Program-made: the position numbers and the translations under genes
Part shown: in pieces, positions 38,282 to 46,758 of the stretch
Numbering within the stretch: position 1 is the first letter of the stretch
Layout of the letters: each line of letters opens with the position of its first letter
Notes under the pieces: generated by a model
What the model saw: the letters and a program-made list of their open reading frames with translations, nothing else
Told to the model about the DNA's origin: nothing
The model's database searches: none
Assembly: GCA_023807065.1 (NCBI GenBank)
Contig: JAJJLU010000015.1
Location: 1-50,637, forward strand
Reading direction: 5' to 3'
Length of the DNA: 50,637 nucleotides
From: Isotricha intestinalis
Lineage: Eukaryota > Ciliophora > Litostomatea > Vestibuliferida > Isotrichidae

Positions 38282-39988
38282 ATGATGCTTCATAAAAAAA
38301 GTCAATATTCAAGTTTTCTTTATTTAAAAGAAAACTCTAAAAGAGAATTTTTAAATTACACTCCAATAATAAATAAAAGAAATTTAAATCCAATTCAAAA
38401 AATAGGATATCATAAAAAAGGAAAAACAATGGAATTAAATTTTCATAGAAATTATATAAGAAATAAATATGAAAAAAGTAAAATCCAAAAGAGTATTTCT
38501 TTATCAGAAAAAACACAAAATTCAGAAAGAATTAAATCAATTTTTCCATCTTTTACTCAAAGAAATTTGAATTCAGATATTTATTCTCCTTTAAGTAGTA
38601 AAAATTCTTTTTTAGAACAAAGAGCTTTTTCTTTTAATTCTTTGGAAAAATCAAATTTAAAAAAATATCTTGAAAAAAATAATAGCTTTAGAAAAGTATT
38701 ATCTAGTAAAAGTAGAAATCAATTTAATAATGTTCCACATTATAATTCTTATAATAATACTAAATATAATAGATCTCTTTTAGATTTTAAAAATATTTCT
38801 AAACAAATGAGACTTGATAAAATAAAATTACAATTAAAAAAAACAGAAGTTGATAAATATAAAGAATTACTTTTAAATAAATTAGATTTTTTAAAATTAA
38901 AAGAACATAATTATAAATCAATAATAAATGTTTTTGGTACATTTCAAAAAGATAATAATAAATATAATCAAAATATAAATTATCAAATTAAAATAGAAAA
39001 AGAAGAAAGAGACATTTTATTAGAAAAAATAAGTCAATTAAGAACAGATATATTTTATTTAAAACATAGATTAGGAAAAATAAAAAATTTCGTAGAACAA
39101 AGTTTAGATAATAAATTATTTCTTTTATGTGTTAAAAATCATACAAATCAATTAGATAATTTTTCAATAAATGATAAAGAATTATATGATAAAGATAAAT
39201 TATTATTAGATTCACTTGATTCAGCAATAACTCCTAAGAAATTAGATAAAAAAACTATAAAACGAAAATCTCAAAATCTTTTAATTACAAGTTTAGATAA
39301 TGATGTTTTTGATGAAGAAAATTTTATTAATAATATTATTAAACAAGAACCTATTTTTGAATCTATTCAATTATTTGAAAAACATTTAGATATTATTTTT
39401 ACTGATATTAAAAATTATTTATTTGAATATAATGAATTACAAGAAGAAATCATTTTATTAAGAGAAGAATTATTACAAAGAAAAAAAGAAGAAATTATTC
39501 AAGAAGAAAACAATAAAAAATATAATGTTGATATTTCTCATTTAAAATCAAAATTAAAAGAAAAAATAGTTGAAAATAAGGATTTATTAAATATAAAAAA
39601 AAATATGAAATATATTGGAATGGAATTATCTAAAAAAGTAAAACAAAAAATATTAGATATATATAATTATATTAATGAAAATACTAATTTAATTCCAGAT
39701 AATAATAATTCAAATGAAGAAAGTGATTCAATGAAAAAATTAAGAAATATTGAATTTGTTTTTATTTATTTGTTATCTTTTGTTCAAAAATTAAAAAAAG
39801 AAAAAAAACAAGAATATTATATTATTAAAAAAGTAATTGATGAAAGAAATAGAATAAGAAATAATGAAATTCAGAAAGAAACTGTAAAAAAAGAATTCGA
39901 AGAAAAAGTTAAAAAGGTTTTATTAAAAAATAAAAAACTTATATATAAACCTTTAAGAAAGGTTCCTGAAGATTATAAATTTAAATAA
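38282..39988 (+). CDS. Coiled-coil protein, 568 aa, possibly cilia-related
   Basis: The first 180 residues are basic and Ser/Asn-rich. From about residue 180 the protein is mostly long charged helices: KLQLKKTEVDKYKELLLNKL, then EKEERDILLEKISQLRTDIF with YLKHRLGKIKNFVEQ, and later YNELQEEIILLREELLQRKK and a terminal EKKQEYYIIKKVIDERNRIR. The arrangement of coiled coil, then a short break with NKLFLLCVKNH, then more coil is loosely like DUF4200-type proteins of cilia (CFAP73/CFAP100 group), but the match is weak and by eye only. No membrane segment is present. The first ATG is at 38282; the second codon is also Met. A structural, perhaps axonemal, role is the best guess. Confidence 0.7.
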   Translation: MMLHKKSQYSSFLYLKENSKREFLNYTPIINKRNLNPIQKIGYHKKGKTMELNFHRNYIRNKYEKSKIQKSISLSEKTQNSERIKSIFPSFTQRNLNSDIYSPLSSKNSFLEQRAFSFNSLEKSNLKKYLEKNNSFRKVLSSKSRNQFNNVPHYNSYNNTKYNRSLLDFKNISKQMRLDKIKLQLKKTEVDKYKELLLNKLDFLKLKEHNYKSIINVFGTFQKDNNKYNQNINYQIKIEKEERDILLEKISQLRTDIFYLKHRLGKIKNFVEQSLDNKLFLLCVKNHTNQLDNFSINDKELYDKDKLLLDSLDSAITPKKLDKKTIKRKSQNLLITSLDNDVFDEENFINNIIKQEPIFESIQLFEKHLDIIFTDIKNYLFEYNELQEEIILLREELLQRKKEEIIQEENNKKYNVDISHLKSKLKEKIVENKDLLNIKKNMKYIGMELSKKVKQKILDIYNYINENTNLIPDNNNSNEESDSMKKLRNIEFVFIYLLSFVQKLKKEKKQEYYIIKKVIDERNRIRNNEIQKETVKKEFEEKVKKVLLKNKKLIYKPLRKVPEDYKFK

Positions 39989-40068
39989 AATATATATTTA
40001 ATAATATTAATATTTTATTATATTATATAATGTAAAAAATTATTTTTTTAAATTTAAAAGTTTTTTAA

Positions 40069-41229
40069 ATGGAATCAATTGAAGAAAAAAAAATAACAAT
40101 TGAAAATAATAGTAATGAAAGTTTTTCTTTTAAAAATGAAACAAAAATAACAGAAAAAACAGAAATAAATAATTATGAAAATGAATGGGAAAAAATAGAA
40201 TTAAATATAAAAAAAAACAATAATATAAATTTATTTAATAAAAGTGAACAAAACTCTTTAAAAAATTCATTAATTAAAACAATAGATTGGGATGATTTTG
40301 ATGAAGAAACAACAAAAAATACAAATTCTTTTTTAAATAAAGTAAATGAATTAAATTTAAATTTTAAATTAAAAAATATAATCCATTCAATAGACAATTC
40401 TTTTGAAGAATTTACAAATAAAAAAATTCAAGATTTAGAAAAGTTAAAAATTAAAATTGATTATAAAATATTTTCAAATGATTCTATTAAAGAAGAAAAT
40501 GAAATTACAAATACATATAGTTCAAATTTTGAACAAAAAAATAATAATGAATTACCTGATTATAGTGAAATATCAATTATTCAAGGAAAAAATTGTTCTA
40601 ATTTAAATATAAAAAATAATAATTTAAAAGTAAAAGGAAAAACATTTTTAATTGATGATAATATGAAAGAAAACAAACATTTAAAAAAAATAAATAAATT
40701 TATTGGAATAATGAAAAATCAATCTAATGATAATGAATTAAATAATGAAAAAAAAAATGTAATTAACGAAAAATTAAAATCTCTTTATGATATTATTTTA
40801 ATTAAAACTAATAAATCAAATGAAGATATTTCACAAAGTTTTCAAAATGAAAAAAAAGAAACAGAAAATTCAAAAGATTATTTTGAACAAATTTTTGAAA
40901 ATATTATTTCAGAAAAAGTAAAAAATATTCCTTTAAAAAAAAGATCATATTCATTTAAAGAAATATCATTCTTAAAAAATGAAGAATTTGAAAGAAAAAA
41001 AAAAAATAATTTAGAAAAATTTATTAAACGAAATATAATTAATAATCATACAAATTTATTAAATATTCCAAATCATAACCCAAAAAAAAATATTATTTTA
41101 ACCTACCAAAAAAATTTCTTTCCAGAAAAAGGAAAAAAATTAGATAAATCAAATCAACATTTTTTGAAAAAAATAAAAGAAAATAAAAGATTGTTAAACA
41201 CTCTCTTTTCAAAAAATATTCATTCCTAA
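40069..41229 (+). CDS. Lys/Asn/Glu-rich helical protein, 386 aa
   Basis: Not recognised. The sequence is charged and Asn-rich, with a WDDFDEETTK motif near residue 72 and a possible helix, KLKNIIHSIDNSFEEFTNKK. The C-terminal 90 residues (IPLKKRSYSFKEISFLKNEE, then KKIKENKRLLNTLF) are basic and may be a conserved tail with a phosphorylatable RSYS. No signal peptide or membrane segment. It starts 80 bp after the previous gene on the same strand; with such short leaders throughout the window this is not evidence for an operon. Stop TAA. Confidence 0.65.
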   Translation: MESIEEKKITIENNSNESFSFKNETKITEKTEINNYENEWEKIELNIKKNNNINLFNKSEQNSLKNSLIKTIDWDDFDEETTKNTNSFLNKVNELNLNFKLKNIIHSIDNSFEEFTNKKIQDLEKLKIKIDYKIFSNDSIKEENEITNTYSSNFEQKNNNELPDYSEISIIQGKNCSNLNIKNNNLKVKGKTFLIDDNMKENKHLKKINKFIGIMKNQSNDNELNNEKKNVINEKLKSLYDIILIKTNKSNEDISQSFQNEKKETENSKDYFEQIFENIISEKVKNIPLKKRSYSFKEISFLKNEEFERKKKNNLEKFIKRNIINNHTNLLNIPNHNPKKNIILTYQKNFFPEKGKKLDKSNQHFLKKIKENKRLLNTLFSKNIHS

Positions 41230-41691
41230 GAAAACAGAAAAAAAATTTAATATTTCATTTAATTTTTTTTCCTAAAAATTTTAATATAAATTTACTTAAT
41301 AAAATAATATTTAATAATATTTATTTTTAATTTTAATTTCCCTTCAGAAAATTTTTTTTTCATTATAATTTTTTTGTAATCATAATTTTATCGTGTTCTT
41401 CTTAATCACATAATTCAATTTTTATATAATTTCTCTTTATATTTATATATAAAAAATTAAAGTTTCAGATACTATTGATGCTTTATATTGTTTATTTTTA
41501 TTTCAAATGATTGTTTTTCTGGTTACTTATTTCCTATAAATATTATTTTTATATTACTTCTTGTTATATTATTAATTTATAGAATTCATTTAATTTATTA
41601 AAGAAAATAATTATAAAAAAATTAAATAAACATCCTGATTAAAAAAATCTATAAAATACTATAATTTAATAAAATTTTTTATTAAAAGAAA
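41230..41691. other. Intergenic region, nothing recognised
   Basis: 462 bp before the MAP kinase gene. It is T-rich and somewhat less repetitive than other spacers (for example ATTTTATCGTGTTCTTCTTA near 41385). No frame longer than about 20 codons and no recognisable RNA. A promoter or unrecognised noncoding RNA cannot be excluded. Confidence 0.45.
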
Positions 41692-43062
41692 ATGAGTGAC
41701 AAAAAGCAAATGATAAAAGAATGGAAGCCAATATTAGATAAATATGAACCAATCAAAGTATTAGGTTCAGGATCATATGGCCAAGTAATAGAAGCAGTGA
41801 ATAAGGCTACAAAAAAAAAAGCAGCAATAAAAAGAGTCACAGGTCTTTTTGAAGATTTAATAGACACAAAACGTATTCTTCGTGAAATAACATTATTAAG
41901 ATTTATGAAAAATCAATTTATTGTAGAACTCTTAGATATAATATATGATAAAGATGATCCTTTTTTTGACACAATATTTTTAATATTTGAATGTTTACCA
42001 TCAGATTTAAAAAAAATAATAAAATCAAATCTTCACTTAAATATGTTAGATGTAAAATTACTAGTTTATCACATATTATGCGGTTTAAAATATATTCATT
42101 CCTGTGCAGTATTACATAGAGATTTAAAACCAGGTAATATATTATTAGATGATAATTACCAAATTAAAATATGTGATTTTGGTTTAGCAAGATGTGTAAA
42201 TAAAGAAGATGATGATGATGAAATCACTGATAGTGTTCAACCAAATAGAACAATAGATAAAAAAGCTCTTTTAACAAAAGGAAGTTCCTTAAATCAATAT
42301 ACACAAAATAAATCTAAAGAAATGGAAAAAACAGAAGAAGAGAAGAAAGAAAAAGAAGAAGAAAAGAAAGAAAATAAGCCAAAAAGACCTCCAATGTTAA
42401 AAGAATTAAAAAAGCAGAAACAACAACAAATATTATCAGTTCATGTAGTAACACGTTGGTACAGAGCACCAGAATTGATATTAATTGAAACAGATTATAC
42501 AAGTGCAATAGATGTATGGAGTGTAGGATGTATATTTGCAGAATTGATGATGATGATAAAGGAAAATGCCCCAACATTTTTAGATAGAACACCACTCTTT
42601 CCTGGTAAATTTTGTTTCCCTCTTTCGCCTCCTGGTTCTAATAAAGTTAAAGTCAATGAATATGGTTTTCCTAATGAAAAAACTGATCAATTAAATGTGA
42701 TTTTTGATGTTATTGGAACTCCTAGTGAAGAAGATATGGAATTTATCACTGATCCTAATGGAATTTTATATTTAAAAAGCTTGAAAGTTAGAAATAAAAA
42801 AAATTTAAAAACTAAATTCCCTGGTAGTAGTGATGATGCTTTAGATTTATTAGATAAAATGCTAAAGTTTAATCCTAATAAAAGAATCACTGTTAATGAA
42901 AGTCTTGAACATCCTTTTTTTAAAGAAGTTAAAGATAGTAAAAAAGAAGTAGAAGCTGATTTTAATTTAGAATTCGAATTTGAAAAAGATGAAAATTTAA
43001 CTATGGAAAAATTAAGAACATTGTTTGTTCAAGTTATTAATAGTTATAAAAATAAAAAATAA
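41692..43062 (+). CDS. Atypical MAP kinase with expanded activation loop, 456 aa
   Basis: A CMGC-group Ser/Thr kinase of MAPK type. Visible are GSGSYGQV (from residue 25), Lys47 in AAIKRV, HRDLKPGN (His142), DFGLAR (Asp162), VVTRWYRAPELIL (from 252) and DVWSVGCIFAELM. All catalytic residues are present. Two features are odd. Where MAPKs carry the doubly phosphorylated T-x-Y just before VATRWYRAPE, this protein has Ser249-Val-His251. The stretch from DFG to this point is 87 residues instead of about 20, with an acidic then Lys/Glu-rich insert (EEEKKEKEEEKKENKPKRPP). His at the third place recalls the T-x-H kinases of apicomplexans such as Plasmodium Map-2. Activation is therefore probably not by a standard dual-specificity MAPKK. 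Cytosolic or nuclear. Confidence 0.92.
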   Translation: MSDKKQMIKEWKPILDKYEPIKVLGSGSYGQVIEAVNKATKKKAAIKRVTGLFEDLIDTKRILREITLLRFMKNQFIVELLDIIYDKDDPFFDTIFLIFECLPSDLKKIIKSNLHLNMLDVKLLVYHILCGLKYIHSCAVLHRDLKPGNILLDDNYQIKICDFGLARCVNKEDDDDEITDSVQPNRTIDKKALLTKGSSLNQYTQNKSKEMEKTEEEKKEKEEEKKENKPKRPPMLKELKKQKQQQILSVHVVTRWYRAPELILIETDYTSAIDVWSVGCIFAELMMMIKENAPTFLDRTPLFPGKFCFPLSPPGSNKVKVNEYGFPNEKTDQLNVIFDVIGTPSEEDMEFITDPNGILYLKSLKVRNKKNLKTKFPGSSDDALDLLDKMLKFNPNKRITVNESLEHPFFKEVKDSKKEVEADFNLEFEFEKDENLTMEKLRTLFVQVINSYKNKK

Positions 43063-43237
43063 AGATTAAAATGTTATTATTTTTTTGGTATTTTTAGTGA
43101 TAAAATAAAATAAAGTGGTTTTTATTTTTATTGATAAAATAGTTTTAAATGCTCAAAAAATTTTAAAAACAATTTATTGATAGTATAAAATTTTATTTTT
43201 TTTAATTATAAAAGTTATTAAAAAATAAATAAAATAA

Positions 43238-44662
43238 ATGGGATGTATATTATGTGATTGTAACAATGAATTAAAATATAATAATTTAAATTCAATAGAA
43301 GATAAAATCGATTTATCAATATTAAACAATAGTAGTTTTTTAACAACTTCATTAGATTCAACTCTTCCAATAAGTTCACTAAATTATTCAACTCATATTG
43401 AAAATAGATTTTTTTTTGATGTAAATATGGGAGAAGGAACTTTTGGTTTTTCAATGAAAATTATTGAAAAACCAACAAAGAAAGAATATAGTTTAAAAAT
43501 TTTACCAAAAGATGATTTAAATAAATCTAATGAATTAAAAGATATTAAACAAATATATGAATATATAAGAAAAATTTTAATTAATTCTTCTCATATTAAT
43601 AGAATTTTAAGTATTTATGAAAATGAAGATAATTATTTTATGATAAGAGATTTAGCTCCTTTAACTTTAAAAAGAAAAATAAAAAATTCTAAACTACCTT
43701 TTCAACCAAAAGAGGTTAAAAATATTATGTTTCAATTATTTAAAAGTGTACAATATCTTCATTCAAATAATATTATTCATGGAAATATAAAACCAGAAAA
43801 TATTTTATTTTTTAATAGAAATGAAATTAAATTAGAAGATGAAACTCATTTTCTTTATTTTGAAAGAAATAATAAAATTACAAATTATATTTATTCATCA
43901 CCTGAAATTTTTGAAAATATTCAAAATGAAAAATGTGATGAATGGTCATGTGGAATAATAATGTATTTTCTTCTTTGTGGAAAGTATCCTTATAATTATA
44001 GTAATTTTGATGATTTACAGAATAAAATATTGAAAAATAAATATGAAGAAAATATTGAATTTTCTAAATTAAATTCTATTACTCAAGACTTAATTTCTAA
44101 ATTATTAACTTTAAATCCTAATTTAAGATTTTCAGCTGAAGATGCTTTAAATCATAAATATTTTGAAAAAGATAAAGAAGATCATGTAAATGAAAATGAT
44201 ATTAATTTTAATGATAATTATGTTTATAATAGAAATATTGATACTATGATGAAAATATATTTTATTTTTATTATTGTTTATAATAATGATGCTAATATTA
44301 ATGAAATATTTGTTAATTATATTCTTGGTGATGGATTTGAAGTTGAAAGTGAAAAATGGAAATTAGTTAAATTTTTAAATGATAATTTAATTTGTTATGA
44401 AGATGAAAACACAAGACATATAATTAATTATCTTTATAATAATAATATATATTTATTTGGAGATAATTTAAAAGTTGTTTTTGATTTTTTCTGTAATAAT
44501 AAAGGAGATGATGAACCTGTTATTAAATTAAAAGATATTATTAATACATTGAAAACTCTTATTGAAAATATAAATATAAATAATCATAAATTCACTGATT
44601 CTATGATAGATAAAAATTTAAATTATGAAGAATTTAAATATTTTATAAGTTCACAATTATAA
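43238..44662 (+). CDS. CDPK-like pseudokinase with acylation-type N terminus, 474 aa
   Basis: The start MGCILCDC has a Gly2 and three cysteines, a typical N-myristoylation plus palmitoylation signal, so membrane attachment is likely. Residues 57-315 align by motif with a CDPK-type kinase domain: MGEGTFGFSMKI (glycine loop), Lys87 in YSLKIL, and a C lobe with CDEWSCGIIMYFLLCGKYPY. The catalytic loop is IIHGNIKPEN, so His-Arg-Asp has become His181-Gly-Asn183 and the catalytic base is lost. DFG has become Asp201-Glu-Thr. The Lys, the Asn of KPEN and the first Asp of DFG remain, so nucleotide binding is possible without phosphotransfer. The last 150 residues look like a decayed EF-hand region with no good calcium loop. 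A scaffold or allosteric role is inferred. It follows the MAP kinase gene by 175 bp. Confidence 0.88.
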   Translation: MGCILCDCNNELKYNNLNSIEDKIDLSILNNSSFLTTSLDSTLPISSLNYSTHIENRFFFDVNMGEGTFGFSMKIIEKPTKKEYSLKILPKDDLNKSNELKDIKQIYEYIRKILINSSHINRILSIYENEDNYFMIRDLAPLTLKRKIKNSKLPFQPKEVKNIMFQLFKSVQYLHSNNIIHGNIKPENILFFNRNEIKLEDETHFLYFERNNKITNYIYSSPEIFENIQNEKCDEWSCGIIMYFLLCGKYPYNYSNFDDLQNKILKNKYEENIEFSKLNSITQDLISKLLTLNPNLRFSAEDALNHKYFEKDKEDHVNENDINFNDNYVYNRNIDTMMKIYFIFIIVYNNDANINEIFVNYILGDGFEVESEKWKLVKFLNDNLICYEDENTRHIINYLYNNNIYLFGDNLKVVFDFFCNNKGDDEPVIKLKDIINTLKTLIENININNHKFTDSMIDKNLNYEEFKYFISSQL

Positions 44663-44869
44663 TTTTTTAAAAGAAAAAATAGAAACTTTTATATAATATA
44701 TCATATATTTTAAGTTAATTAAATTAAAAAAATTTTCATTTTTATAACATGTGATTACTTGTTTTTAAAATATATGAATATATTTTAAAATGATAATTAT
44801 CTAAATTATTCACATATATACACTAAGTACTATTATTTTATTATTTATTAAAAAAATACTATATTTGTA

Positions 44870-45598
44870 TCATGAAAAACTCAATATAGATATAAATGAA
44901 TTTTCTGAATCTTTCATAGAATTTACAGCAAAATTTCTGAAATTTTTATTTAAAATAATATTTCTTCTTTCTTGATTAAACATTTCATCAGTTATTTGAA
45001 AAATTATACTTAAAAATGGATTTTGTAAATTATCAATATTAAAAGCACATTGCTTATATTTTTTTAATATTTCTAACCTTTGATTTACTAATAAATCTTC
45101 TATATATTTAGTAGATAAAATGAAATCTTCTTTTTGAAAATTTTCATTAAATTTTATTTTTATATCTTCACAATAATTTAATTTAGGTAAAGGTTTTAAT
45201 TTATCTAAATAACAAATAGTGTCATAAAAAATATTAATTCCATTTCTTAAAAGAATTTTTTTATTAAATCCATAATAATTTCCATTTAAATATTCATAAC
45301 CATTATCTTTAATAATTAAATTATCAATAATATATTTTAATTTCAAAGAATAATCTTTTGGATTAGAACGTACAAAATTAATTTCTTTAAGCATTTTCAT
45401 TTCAAAAGAAGAATCTTTACTATTATCAGTAGATTTATTATATATAGAAAAATGATTAAAATTATTTCTTGATTTACTTTCAATTAAAGTAATATTAATA
45501 GTATTATTAATTGGAGAAATAGACCCTAATTCATTTATATTAATACATTTTTGATTAGTAACATTATTATTATTATAATTACATCCACAATTTCCCAT
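44870..45598 (-). CDS. Possible CAP/SCP-like intracellular protein, 242 aa
   Basis: The start is placed at MGNCGCNYNNNN, because a longer frame to 45811 would overlap the divergent gene and add an implausible Phe/Ile-rich leader. Gly2 with Cys4 and Cys6 suggests N-myristoylation and palmitoylation. Residues about 68-95 (FEMKMLKEINFVRSNPKDYS, then LKLKYIID) resemble the first helix of CAP/SCP-superfamily proteins (typically EINxxRxNPxxYA). The rest (about 115-240) has a plausible alpha-beta pattern, but the CAP His and Glu pair is not clear, so it may be inactive or only related. CAP proteins are usually secreted; an acylated cytosolic form would be unusual outside the plant/yeast GAPR-1 type. 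It ends in TGA. Confidence 0.7.
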   Translation of the reverse strand: MGNCGCNYNNNNVTNQKCININELGSISPINNTINITLIESKSRNNFNHFSIYNKSTDNSKDSSFEMKMLKEINFVRSNPKDYSLKLKYIIDNLIIKDNGYEYLNGNYYGFNKKILLRNGINIFYDTICYLDKLKPLPKLNYCEDIKIKFNENFQKEDFILSTKYIEDLLVNQRLEILKKYKQCAFNIDNLQNPFLSIIFQITDEMFNQERRNIILNKNFRNFAVNSMKDSENSFISILSFS

Positions 45599-45665
45599 GT
45601 TTAATTTACTTTTTATTATCCAATTTAGTATTATGTGAAAAAAAATAAAAAAAAAAATAATAAAA
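45599..45665. promoter_or_regulatory. 67-bp divergent promoter space
   Basis: This separates the start codons of the CAP-like gene (45598, minus) and the kelch-like gene (45666, plus). Once the short first exon of the kelch gene is recognised, all 5' control DNA for both genes must lie here or inside the genes. The sequence is A+T rich, with a run of A near 45642-45658. Confidence 0.5.
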
Positions 45666-46623
45666 ATGGGAATAATTTGTTGCAAAGAAGATGATACGTA
45701 AAAAATAAAAAAAATAATAAATAACATTTTAAAAGTATAGTATGAACTTCCTATCAAAAAAGTTATTATATATAATTCCAAATAAAAGCAACGAAAAGCA
45801 GAATTCAACATTAATAATATTTGACATAGAAGAGGAGAAAAGTTACAAGCAAAATTTTAATTTAAGAATAATATCGAATTTAAAAGGAATAAGTCAATTA
45901 AACGTAAACAACACATTATATTGTTGTGGATTAAATGAAGAAAACAAATCAAAAGAAGTTGTATTAGGATCATATATGTTTCAAATAAATTGTGATGTAA
46001 CAAATCCAAATCCAATTTTTTTAGTAAATTCAAATTTTTCTCATTTTTCACCATCAATGTCAATTTGGCATTCTGACTTTATTATTGTTGTTGGAGGAAA
46101 AAATCAAATTGAATGTGAAGGTTATTTAATATCTAAATCAAAATGGATTGAATTACCTCCTTTACCTGAAGAAAGATATAAATCTACTTTATTTTCACAT
46201 GAAAAAAATAATGTATTATATTTATTTGGAGGATATTCTAATGTTAATAATAATAATAGTAAAAATATTCTTAGATTAAATATGGAATTATGTGATAAAT
46301 GGGATATTATTTTAATTAAAGATAATGATTTGTTATTAGGAAGAAATTCTTCTGTTTCTTTTATGTTTGAAAGTGATCATAATATTTTCATTTGTGGAGG
46401 AAAAGATGATAAAGAAGAAGAAACTGATTTTATTTGTCAATATAATATTTATGATAGATCTATTGTAAAATCTAAAGTTAATATGAAAAGTATTTGTTCT
46501 TTTAATATGCAAGGTTATGCTGATTTAAATAAAAATCATTTTGCTTTTATTGATAATCATTTTGTTATTCATTGTGTTAACAGAAATGATTTTAAATGGA
46601 ATGTTATTCCTTTTGATAGTTAA
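45666..46623 (+). CDS. Kelch-like beta-propeller protein with spliced MGIICC N terminus, 304 aa
   Basis: Two exons, 45666-45697 and 45741-46623, flank a 43-nt GTA...TAG intron. Exon 1 encodes MGIICCKEDD and the splice makes Thr before MNFLSKKLLYI. Gly2 with Cys5 and Cys6 is a candidate myristoylation/palmitoylation signal that is missing if the second-exon ATG (45742) is taken as the start. The body has kelch-type blades: FIIVVGGKNQIECEGYLISK with SKWIELPPLPEERYKSTLF, then NVLYLFGGYSN, and HNIFICGGKDD, each with the aromatic/hydrophobic-GG turn. About four to five blades are visible, fewer than the usual six. Kelch propellers bind partner proteins. No BTB or F-box is present. The membrane role is inferred. 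Confidence 0.8.
45698..45740 (+). other. 43-nt intron
   Basis: This begins GTAAAAAATA and ends AAAGTATAG. Removing it joins AC to T (Thr) and puts the ATG at 45666 in frame with the kelch-like body. In the unspliced reading the first frame stops within the intron. Confidence 0.75.
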
Positions 46624-46758
46624 GTTTTATAATTGTTTTACTTACTTTTATTTAAAATTACCTTTTTTTTATTTAAAAATTGATTTTTATTTAAATGGGA
46701 ATTTTAATTCATTTTTTTTATTATTTATTTAAGATTAATTTTTATTAGTTTTGTAAAT

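Noticed and set aside
45599..45811. 71-residue hydrophobic extension of the CAP-like frame (start at 45811)
   Set aside because: It overlaps the opposite-strand kelch-like coding region and its first exon. The internal MGNCGC start has a typical short A+T-rich leader and makes better biological sense.
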